DNA of 64,000 nt, taken from positions 21,911,651 through 21,975,650 of the forward strand of contig CM064480.1 of assembly GCA_032716605.1 (NCBI GenBank), given 5' to 3'. A program made the translations under genes and the position numbers. The stretch is from Paralithodes platypus. Taxonomy: Eukaryota > Arthropoda > Malacostraca > Decapoda > Lithodidae. Under the pieces are notes generated by a model. That model was given only the letters and a program-made list of their open reading frames with translations, was not told the origin of the DNA and made no database searches. Below are positions 20,211-29,209 of the stretch, piece after piece. Position 1 is the stretch's first letter; the number at the start of each line of letters is the position of its first letter.

Positions 20211-20540
20211 ATGGTGAGGGCTGGTCCTATCCAGAGTGATGTTTGGCATTCTCTTCCCTACCTTAGCTGTTTCTGTCTGTCTCTTTTCCTGTAAAGTACT
20301 ACTTTTTCTTCCAGGTGCTGGCGAGATTTCCCGATTGGGTGGCACTGCAAAGAGGGTCTTGGGCGGTGGGGGCATTGGCCCAGGGGTGCAAGCTCGTGGG
20401 CTGATGATCCCCACCCCCACTACCCTCTAAGAGAGAGATCTCATTTCACGAGCATCTGGCGTGGCTTCTGTCAACCAGACTCGGGACTGTTCGGCGAGAC
20501 TGTCTGGGGAACTACAACAACAACAACAACAACAACAACC
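20211..20540 (+). mobile_element. (CAA)n-tailed SINE with 12-bp target-site duplication
   Basis: Begins ATGGTGAGGGCTGGTCC and ends ACTCGGGACTGTTCGGCG...GGGGAACTACAACAACAAC. The duplication ACCATCCATACC lies at 20199-20210 and 20541-20552. Its 5' half differs from the SINE at 17720, but its 3' module is the same, so the family shares a 3' end. It is inserted in the RTE-like LINE. Confidence 0.75.
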
Positions 20541-21130
20541 ACCATCCATACCTTCTGCTTTTCCCGCTCTCATTTGTCTCACTGCTTCTTTCACCTCATT
20601 CTTCCCAATCCTTTCATTCATTCCCTGCTGCCTGGATAACCTATCTCCATCAACCACTGCTTCAATCACTGCCTCCCTTCCATCTCTTACATTTAGCAAA
20701 GATTAAAAATACTCGACATATCTTTTCTTCACTTGCACTCCTTCCACTAGTAACTCTCCATTTGCATCTTTCACAGACTCTTCTCTCTTTTGTTCTCCTT
20801 TCCTTACTCTATTTACCTCCTTCCAGAACATCTTCTTTCGTTCCTCAAAATTCTCACTCAATCTTTGACCCCACCTTTCATTTGCAATTTTCTTCGCTTT
20901 TCTAATCTTCCGTTTCGCCTCTCTCCTTTTCTCCTTGTACCTCTCCCATACCTCAACACTACCATCCTGTAAAACCCTCTCAAACCACTGTCTCTTTTCC
21001 TCAACTGCCTTTCTCACCTTATCATTCCACCACTCGCTTCCCTTTCTGATACCTCTGCCTCCTATTTTCCTTTTACCACATACTTCCTCTGCGCTTGCTT
21101 TCACTCCTTTAAAATTGTGTACAGTAGTTA

Positions 21131-21712
21131 TATTAAATTTTATTTGAAAACAGTTCAAATAAAGTTTTATTTACTTAATCACACACCAGATGTAGAAATT
21201 TACAGCCTGTACTGCCACATGTATTTGTTGATTTCATTAAGTGAGTTTAGGAGTAAAGTCGGTTGGTGGAGGTAACATAATAATTGATTAGGACATTCTC
21301 TATAATCACACATAGACAGAGGAGTTAGTATTGCAGGGCAAGTGAGTGGGGGAGGATGGGAAGGGATAGGTGATGTGAGGTTTGGTATTGGTGATGGTGA
21401 GGGTCTTGACTATGGTGTGTGAGGGGGTCCTGGGGGACTTAGAGGAGTCGGGATGCTTGAACTCCTCCTCGTCCTTGCGCACTGGTGTCCCCTTCATAGT
21501 GTGGGGGAAGTCCTCTTCCTACACTAACCTGTCCAGCCCTGATTGGCACAACCTAGACCCTCTTTCCCCTGATCTATGGGTCAGGGTCCCTGAGCTACCT
21601 GAGGAGTTCGGGTGAATCCCCTCTTCCACTCGTCCCCTATACTGTAATTGTGTCTGGTGTTAAGCGCTCCCCCTGTAATAGGGTTGTCTCTGGTGATAGT
21701 AGTCCCCCTGGT
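21131..21712. other. Unassigned sequence between LINE and repeat half
   Basis: About 580 bp upstream of the LINE fragment in its coding orientation. It shows no endonuclease motifs and no other recognisable coding sequence. It could be unrelated insert or a decayed LINE 5' part. Confidence 0.35.
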
Positions 21713-21890
21713 ATCTGAAAGGGATGTTTCCGGGTGGATGGGACTCGGTAGCCTTGGCGGGCAACCTATCTAGGGGAATATACCCTAAACAAATTACCGA
21801 TGGGCGACACGCCAATCGGTGCCACTTACAGGTGGCGATCTCTATAACAGATAACAGATAATATAGAAAGCAAGTAGTAAATCACATTAT
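21713..21890. repeat. Dispersed repeat, copy b right half
   Basis: Matches about 2750-2900, including GGGTGGATGGGACTC, CAACCTATCTAGGGGAATA and the CTTACAGGTGG region. Together with 17100-17433 it suggests one repeat copy split by ~4.3 kb that includes the LINE. Confidence 0.45.
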
Positions 21891-22329
21891 TATAGACCCC
21901 CCCCCCCCTGGTACTACTCTCCTTGTCGCGATGGGGGGGGGGGATTTGGGGCCGGCGACTGGAGCTTGATGGTTGTGGTTAATTCCCTATCTATCTTGAC
22001 TTGATTAGTTGTCCATCTTGATCTAATACTTCGGGCCAGCCCTATGAGAGTTCTTTTGTGGAACTCGGTGGTCTGGTTAAACTAGTAAAAAAAAGAAAAA
22101 AAAATAAAAAAAACATAGAAGGCAAGTCATATATTTTTAAAAGGAAATATGTGATCCAAGTGCTACTTAATTCCTCTAGAAGAACTGGATTTTTTTTAGA
22201 ATAAACTACCGTGTAAACAGATTATTATACGGTATTATTTATGTAAACTATTTTCCATTATGGAGGTTGGATTTGTTCTTCTATTAGTGTAACATACAAG
22301 CTGTGGACAAAATTAGACCTGATATATGT
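21891..22329. other. Intergenic sequence with C and G runs
   Basis: Opens with a C run of about 14 and, ~30 bp later, a G run of about 10. AT-rich sequence follows. No gene or repeat family was recognised. Confidence 0.35.
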
Positions 22330-23936
22330 ACTGTATAGGGGAGAGCGGTGATGGTTCAGACGTTTTTTTTTTAAATATTTGTAGAAATTCAGATTTAAGC
22401 AGTAGTATAATCTAGTTGATGTTAACACTCAAAGAGCAGGTGGTGGAGTATATTTGACTGTGCCGCCCAGCGGGGGGTTTTACCGTAAACGAGCTTGTTT
22501 CCGTGCTCGTTTTCATGCATAAACAAGAGCCAGAGTGTAATACAAGTATGTATCCCTGAAAGGGAGTTAAATGAGCTTTCTAATGACACCAGAACCATCC
22601 TTCTACGATCACTGGTTGTCTTGCAACGATCGTGCAACCGAAGGGCAAAATCGGTAAAATACGGTCATTTCCTTACATTATTACGTGTGAAACGAGTGAG
22701 GGAGGGTGGAGTAGGGCGGAGTACATCTCAGTAGCTCCACGGCCACCGTGGCGAGCGGTCATGAGGTAACCTACGCTCCTCCCACCGCTCCGCTCTCTCT
22801 CGGAGCACATTACATGCTCAAAATTGCATGCGACTATAGCCGGGCCCCGCCACATAGGCCACATTTATTTCACTCGACTATAGCCGGGCGCCGCCAAAGA
22901 AGGGTTAAAATGTTGCTTCGTTATTTGGTTCTTTAGCCTAATTATTTCAAACCCTTCGCTCTCTTTAGTTTTGAGCTATAGTTCCCGAAACACAAGTTTC
23001 TAAATCGTCCGAACCATCGCTACCAGTGGTGATGGTTCGGTCACTTATATTAATTGGCATAATCTTAAAATTATGTGAGTTGGATTTGCTAAAAACAAGA
23101 ATTTATCAAATCAAAGACATTTTATTTTGCTAAAATACAAAATTAAACTTCATAATCAAAATTAACCTCTTCATATATGTAAACAAATAATATTGAAAAC
23201 AAACTGGATTATACTTAACCAGAATTATGGATAATGTACTTATCCATAAATCAAATAAACATATACAGTACTGTACCTTTATTTGTATAAACAATATTAT
23301 AGGTATGGATTAGGAGTGTTACTTCAAATAAATTACATAATTGACTTAGTTTATATTATATTGTATTAGCACAGATAAATACATAATAAAATATAAATAT
23401 ATTATTCCCTGATGGATATTAAGAGTTGTTTCACTATGTGTTCATAATATAGATGTTTACAAGAAGTAGTGTTATCAATTGATAAGGTAATTTTTGGGTA
23501 ATTAGTGGGAAGGATGGTTCGGACTGGTCCGAACCATCACCACCCTCAACTGTCCGAATGATCCCGAATCTATATAGTTAATCGATGGGTACGCTCAACG
23601 TTCACACAAGCGACTTCAGCATTTGTTATTTACGGCAATATCTTCGGCATACAACATAGTTTCACCATAATAATGCATATTTTGCTGGTTGACATATTCA
23701 TGGAGGTAGAGCTTACGATATAAAGTGAAAATATTACATAGGAAGTGCAAAAAAACATAAAATCGAACCTGCATTAAAAAGTGTAGCTGATGTAGGAACC
23801 AAATCACGCGTGATGAAAGTAGACAAACTCTCGCAGTTTCACGCAAAATCTCGGGGCCTTAGGTCCCATACGTTTCTCAGGAAATGCACTGTCCGAATCA
23901 TCCTTCCGTCCGAACCATCACCGCTCTCCCCTACTG
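22330..23936. mobile_element. TIR element with GATGGTTCGG boxes
   Basis: Inverted ends GGGGAGAGCGGTGATGGTTC (from 22338) and its complement (ending 23931) lie next to TA dinucleotides at 22336 and 23932. The box GATGGTTCGG also occurs as inverted pairs at 23009-23040 and as a near-perfect palindrome at 23513-23538. No transposase frame is present, so it is non-autonomous. A TTAA MITE (22422-22908) is nested inside. The superfamily is uncertain; TA flanks suggest Tc1/mariner or pogo. Confidence 0.6.
22422..22908. mobile_element. TTAA-flanked MITE, copy M2
   Basis: TTAA at 22422-22425 and 22905-22908. Its core, on the minus strand, repeats the shared stretch of M1 (RRRMVLVSLESS...LWLLFMHENEHGNK as peptide). 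The right terminus reads TTAACCCTTCTTTGGCGGC outward; the left is less conserved (TTAACACTCAAAGAGC). Non-coding by all appearances. Confidence 0.6.
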
Positions 23937-24440
23937 TCTTCCTTAATAGGATTGATTATACAACAATAGGTATGATAGGGTTGACTAGCCAATTTGTATT
24001 CAAAATTGGTAAAAATAGTAACCTCATGAATGAGTAGAATTTAGTATGAATGTGTACGTGGGTAAGGTACGGTACATATCGTATCATCTTGATCATGTTA
24101 CACTGAGGTATTACAGAATGCAATTTGGTATAATTTTCCCTTGATCACTTTTATAGGGCTAGGTTTTTGGAAATGGAGTATTATGAGGTGTATTAATTTA
24201 TAATTTGACATTTTAATAGTAAATATTATTTAAAAAAAAAAATTGCTCTGGTCATTAGAAATGTCCTAGCAGCCTCAAATTCAGTACAGTAAAAAATTTT
24301 TTTTTTTTAAATATTGTGAGTCTCACTATTTAATATTAATTATTTAATTACTTTATCATTATTTATATATATATACTGTATACTGTATATATATACCGTA
24401 TATATATACTGTATATATATACCGTATATATATACTGTAT
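23937..24440. other. Spacer and TATACTG/TATACCG microsatellite
   Basis: AT-rich spacer. From about 24364 to 24440 it becomes a microsatellite of alternating TATATA, ACTG and ACCG units that runs up to the end of DIRS copy 2. No gene seen. Confidence 0.55.
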
Positions 24441-24794
24441 ATTATAGGTTTGACTCCTGTAAGGAGATAAAGAAAACCTAATATTTAGTAGTGGCCCCGT
24501 AATCATTGACGAACATGCCTATTACATAAGGCATCCTCTTCAAACACTAATCCGCCGTAGTTTGAATCTACCGCGCAGAGCATTTAAAAACTGAGGAGCC
24601 TTCATCATGAGCGCACGCGACCTCACTCATGGCTTCAGTCATTATGAATTGGGTTCTCACTACGAAAAAACTTCGTAAAAAATAAAAACAAAAAGAAAAT
24701 AAGAATAACTATCTAATAAGCTTTCCATCATATCGTGGATGTACTTGTGTGGATCTCTGACCAGACGCTGATTCAGGCGTCATTCTTCCTTCAC
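24441..24794 (-). repeat. DIRS copy 2 right ITR and terminal hairpin
   Basis: Starts ATTATAGGTTTGACTCCTG and runs to CATTCTTCCTTC. It is the inverted partner of 35984-36300, with the extra terminal hairpin block outside the shared part. Confidence 0.9.
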
Positions 24795-24864
24795 TGACAT
24801 ATCAAGTAAACCGAAATCCTCAATACATCAACGAATGGGAAGGGGACGGTCGGGAGGGCCCCAG

Positions 24865-24971
24865 TCGTCAATGATTACGGGGCCACTACTAAATATTAGG
24901 TTTTCTTTATCTCCTTACAGGAGTCAAACCTATAATTTATTAGTGGCCCCTCCATCATTGACGAACATGCC
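24865..24971 (-). repeat. DIRS copy 2 ICR
   Basis: Joins the complements of the two element ends: ...GGAGTCAAACCTATAATTTA through TTAGTGGCCCC and CATTGACGAACATGCC. Organised as in copy 1. Confidence 0.87.
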
Positions 24972-26443
24972 TGATTTCTAAGACTGGAGGGGGACATTCG
25001 TAATCATATCATAACTCTAGAAAAGCAGATAATAAAAACAACCACATAGTATTCTTACTTTTGAAAATATATTTAATACGGCGTAGGCCGGGAATATACA
25101 AGAAAGGGGTTCAGGCAGGTGCGTGCTTCAAAGAAGCCTGCCTGACAAAAAATAGGTAACCCTGAAGATTCTGTACACAGATCTGTAGTTACAAAGGCAC
25201 CCCACTCAACGAGTGGTGACAAAAATAACAAGTTATCAGTTTATATGTGCACATAATAAACCCCAAAATAATCGTGGAGATAAATTGCAAATGATCTTCA
25301 CTGTTTTAATATTAAATTGCTTTCGCAGCTAAAACTACTATAACAACCCCGTTGTTTTGTACTAACATTTGTACTTAGCACAATTTCTCGCTGAGAAATG
25401 TTCATATCACATTAACCATAAATTGTATCACAGCTCTCACACTCCGGCGGGGTCTAGGGTGTCCTATGTCAACTGACTGCACCCCCCCCCCCCCCCCTTT
25501 CCCTTGAAAGTAAACAAAAGTGACTGCAGGGCCACCTAGACCCTCTGCCTTAAAGCTATACATGGTAAGGAAGGTTTATCTAGAGCAACTGACAAGTATC
25601 TAGACAAAAACGTGTGATTAGACGCCCACAACTGAGTGGACGCAATATCTTCTACTGAAAAAAATTCAGGAAACGTAAAGAGGCTGCCCATTTGCGTAAA
25701 TCGTGGGCCCGACCCACAACGCCGGGATTACTCTCTTTAATGACTTCGACCAGAAGAGAGGCTAATCGCCGTTTCAGTAAGCGTTTACCCGTACTTGCTA
25801 CCCATAAAGCACCTTGGGGGTTGAGAGGAGCTACTCTCAAATATTTGGTTAGAGCTTGCACTGGACAAAGATTATGATGCACCTTTCCCCTTTTTAACGC
25901 CGGCACCGTGAACTCAGAAAACACGTGTGCATTATGCTCATTCTTGGCTACAAATCCTGGGGAAGGTGCAATGTAAATACATTCATTAAGTCTTCCAAAC
26001 CTAAGGCAATTAGGTGTGTTACTCATTGCCGCCAGCTCAGACACTCTGTACCCGGTGGCCAAAGCCAAAAGGAAAACCGCCTTTTTTAAGAGTAATGCAA
26101 AGTCTGCAGTATTTTGGTACAGACGAGAGTGAAGTAAAGACAAAGCTTTGTCCAGAGACCAAGTGGGCATGAGCTGACGGGGAGGTGGGCGGAGTTTAAA
26201 ACAAGCTCTCATAAAACCTGTTTCCTCCGCCACCGGTATGGAGAGACCTGTAAGGTCTAAAAAGGGCACTCTAATCGCAGTTAAGTGATTTTTTAACGTT
26301 ACCACAGATAAATGTTTCTGCTCAAACAGATAATTTAAATAATTGAACACTAAGCTACTGATGGCACAGTCTGTTCTGTTCTAATGATCCAAGAAGTAAA
26401 GGCTTGCCAATGTGAGTGATACTGTCGTTTCGTAGACTGAGTA

Positions 26444-29164
26444 CAGTGGAATCGCCAATCTCGATCAATCTCATCTCGATATTTCGCATCTCGATGGTAC
26501 ATTCCAAATCCAACTTTTCACGAATCTCGATGACAACACGCCGATCTCGATCACCGAATACCACCGAAAACAGTTGCGCTGGGCGATGCGCCACTGTTTC
26601 GAGCGTCCTGACACCTAGCGGCCACTTGGTGTACCAGTCACACGTCCGCCATACGCTTGAAAACTTGTATTGTGAAGTCGTCTACCTGGACCTTTTTTTT
26701 ATCGCATTCATAATGGCTACCAAGGCCACCGAAAGGGACAATGGAGAGGGAGTGGAAGGTGGGAATTGCGTACCTAAACCAGTTGTAGAAAAAAAGACAG
26801 TGCAAAGTGCAAAACGAGAGTATAGAAAAGGAAAAAAACTTAACAAATACACAACAGAAGACAAGGATAAAGTGATGCAACTTCTAGAAAAAGGCCACAA
26901 AGTGAGTGAAATACAAAGATTAACTGGTATACCTCAGAGTACTATATCTACTATGAGGGGAAAGCAGGCGGAAATAAAGAAGTCTGTGGCACTGGCCAAG
27001 AAATTGTTTGCAGGAAATGAACTTGGCCAACGCCGCATCACCTCCATTTACAATGAATCTAATCGTTTAGTGGCTGAAATGGAATACTACCTAGATAAAT
27101 GGGTTCAGCGAAGATCAAGAGAAAATGCAAGTGTGAATGGACCCCAGGTACGAGAACAGGCTAGGATTTTCTACGAGTCTGTTTGCAAGAAAAAGAAAAT
27201 AAAGAAACCCCCTCCATTTAATGCCTCTGTAGGCTGGCTGCAAAAATTCAAGAAGCGGTGTGGTATTAAATATGCACACTATCAAGGAGAGTTATCTTCT
27301 GCTGACAATGAGGCAGCCGCTAATTATCCTGCAATAGCGAAGCAGATAATCGAAGAAGGAGGGTACAGCTTGCATCAAGTTTACAACGGCGACGAAACAG
27401 GCATCTATTGGAAACGTTCTCCCAAAGCTACCTTCATTTCCAAGGCGGAAAAGCAGGCACCTGGTGTAAAAATGGCCAGAGAACGCTTCAGCTTACTCTT
27501 CACCTGCAATGCATCAGGCAGCCACAAAATGAAACCTCTCGTGATACACAAATACAAGAAGCCTAGGCCCTACAGACACATGGACATGACAAAATTAGAT
27601 GTTTATTGGGAGACAACAAAATCAGCCTACATGACCTCAGCACTCTCTATCCATTGGTTTGACAAATGTTTTGTTCCTGACGCTGAGAAGAAATGTGCAG
27701 ATCTTAACCTGGACTTCAAGGTGATTTTATTCCTAGATAATGCACCTGGCCATGCTAAATTCCTGGTAGGCCGCAACCCCCATGTCCAGGTCGTATTTCT
27801 GCCACCTAACACCACCTCCAAATTACAGCCATTGGACCAAGAACTAATTGCCAACATCAAGCTACTCTACTACAAGTACCTCCATGACAAAATGCGGCAT
27901 GAAACCGACACTAATGAGGAGCTGATGGAGATTGAAAATGCTGCCAGTGACAGTGAAAGTGAAAGCGAATCTCCCACCACCCCTACCCATGACACCGCTG
28001 CCACCCAGGACACCTCTGCCACCCAGGACACCGCCGACACCCAGGACACCGCCGACACCCAGGACACCGCCGACACCCAAAATGAAGCAGTGGAAATTGT
28101 CACGGTGAAGGCATTTTGGAAGAGGTTCAACATTCGCCAAGCAGTGGATTTCATTGTCAAAGCATGGAATAAAATAACAGATGCAACCATCAGTCATGCC
28201 TGGAAAAATCTGTTAGTACCGGTACCCAATGACAACCAACCCAACCCGCCAAATCCTGCACAGATTCAACGGCAGGCAGACTTGCTGGCTGACACCCTTG
28301 CCTCAATTAACACTGTCCCTGCACCTGGCTTTCGTGATGTGAGAGAGGCTGATGTGATGCAAGAGTTGGTGGGGGAAAAAGTGGATGCAAGTGAGGCAGT
28401 GGTAAATTTGATAAGAGAAGACGTGATGGAGGACGAACCAGAAATGCCAGCCACCCAGCCACAGCCTCGCTCCCTCAGTGTCCAGCAATTATCAGAGGCA
28501 CTTGGGTTCATAACGAAGGCCAAGGATATTGTTGAGGGTAACCTGGAGAGTTCTTCAATCATTAATGAGGCATTTGATGAGCTCAACAAGCAACTAATGA
28601 CGGTCTACACCACGAAGGTGAACGAACAAAAGCAGTCCACGATCACACAGTTTTTCAAGATGAAGCAACAAGTCGCCAATGTCATCGAAACTATCACCGA
28701 AGAAGAGGGACCTGTAGACCTTGATGACTTGGACACTGAACTGCCAGAGGATCAATTTGAAGGATTCAACAGAGCAGTCGACGGTGCCGGTACTAGTGGT
28801 GACAGGGTGAGGGAAGCAATTGCAAGAATTGATGACAGTGCCTGTGCGCCGGGTGCGGAGACGCAGTAACCTAACTGCGTTCGCCTCGGAACCAACAATC
28901 AACCACACAAACCTCTTTATCAATAAATATAAGGTAAAAATAAAACTCTTTCATTATTCATTTTATCTATTTTAACATATTATATATTGCATGTGATTGT
29001 GGGGGGGCAAATGTGAAAATTGACAGATTTGATGTAGGTTAGTCGGCAAGTGGCTGGAACCGATTGTATTTTTCCCCATAAGAAGTTAACTTCGCATCTC
29101 GATATTTCGAATCTCGATCGGTATTTGTGGGAACCAATTATGATCGAGATTGGAGATCCCACTG
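26444..29164 (+). mobile_element. Tigger/pogo-type DNA transposon, complete
   Basis: A 2721-bp element with inverted ends CAGTGGAATCGCCAATCTCG and CAGTGGGATCTCCAATCTCG (outward). It is flanked by TA at 26442-26443 and 29165-29166. The empty-site sequence GACTGAGTATATTGAT is present in copies 3 and 4, so the insertion point is exact. Both subterminal regions carry repeated ATCTCGAT and ATATTTCG blocks, likely transposase-binding sites. It encodes one uninterrupted transposase. Confidence 0.93.
26713..28869 (+). CDS. Tigger/pogo-family transposase, uninterrupted
   Basis: 718 residues from ATG 26713 (MATKATERDN). This start was chosen over an upstream open extension because that extension covers the terminal repeat. 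Residues ~42-90 form a CENP-B/pogo-type helix-turn-helix (GHKVSEIQRLTGIPQSTIST). Residues ~105-190 fit the second DNA-binding domain. The DDE core has Asp227 (YNGDETGIYW), Asp342 (ILFLDNAPGH) and Asp375 (NTTSKLQPLDQE), a DD33D spacing. Residues ~430-456 are an expanded (ADTQDT)n tract. A C-terminal QSTITQFF (641-648) looks like a PCNA-interacting box. The transposase would cut at the terminal repeats and join into TA. No stop or frameshift is seen, suggesting a recent insertion, but activity is unknown. Confidence 0.94.
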   Translation: MATKATERDNGEGVEGGNCVPKPVVEKKTVQSAKREYRKGKKLNKYTTEDKDKVMQLLEKGHKVSEIQRLTGIPQSTISTMRGKQAEIKKSVALAKKLFAGNELGQRRITSIYNESNRLVAEMEYYLDKWVQRRSRENASVNGPQVREQARIFYESVCKKKKIKKPPPFNASVGWLQKFKKRCGIKYAHYQGELSSADNEAAANYPAIAKQIIEEGGYSLHQVYNGDETGIYWKRSPKATFISKAEKQAPGVKMARERFSLLFTCNASGSHKMKPLVIHKYKKPRPYRHMDMTKLDVYWETTKSAYMTSALSIHWFDKCFVPDAEKKCADLNLDFKVILFLDNAPGHAKFLVGRNPHVQVVFLPPNTTSKLQPLDQELIANIKLLYYKYLHDKMRHETDTNEELMEIENAASDSESESESPTTPTHDTAATQDTSATQDTADTQDTADTQDTADTQNEAVEIVTVKAFWKRFNIRQAVDFIVKAWNKITDATISHAWKNLLVPVPNDNQPNPPNPAQIQRQADLLADTLASINTVPAPGFRDVREADVMQELVGEKVDASEAVVNLIREDVMEDEPEMPATQPQPRSLSVQQLSEALGFITKAKDIVEGNLESSSIINEAFDELNKQLMTVYTTKVNEQKQSTITQFFKMKQQVANVIETITEEEGPVDLDDLDTELPEDQFEGFNRAVDGAGTSGDRVREAIARIDDSACAPGAETQ

Positions 29165-29209
29165 TATATTGATTTAATAATTTATTGGTCACATCTCTAC
29201 CGTATGGTG

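Larger units (their letters stand above)
17434..21130 (-). pseudogene. RTE-like LINE polymerase, 5'-truncated, with nested insertions
   Basis: Minus-strand non-LTR retrotransposon lacking its endonuclease part. In coding order: GSEWWNDKVRKAVEEKRQ near 21080; VKDANGELLVEGVQVKKRYVEYF; RQMRAGKAEGMDG; the RT core with SACIVPLYKGKGD, EEQCNFRRGRGCVDQIFAVRQ, LRQGCVMSPWLFNVYMDGV and LLFADDTVLVADS (motif C); and a C-terminal part (SKVMACNRGARKVNLDVQL, GVISKDAEVEMEVKQRV, RPLLRWRNCVGQALEDRG) ending near 17450. Frameshifts and stops are numerous. It is interrupted by SINEs at 17720 and 20211, a TTAA MITE at 19503 and a local duplication at 18682-19018. Motifs match the fragment at 63537. The RTE-like label is by resemblance only. 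Confidence 0.8.

Noticed and set aside
26416..26712. 99-codon N-terminal extension of the Tigger transposase
   Set aside because: It reads through the terminal inverted repeat and leader. The protein family-like sequence begins at ATG 26713.
27862..28197. Minus-strand frames with repeated VSAVSWVSAVSW or GVGGVLG
   Set aside because: Shadow of the 18-bp minisatellite in the Tigger transposase.
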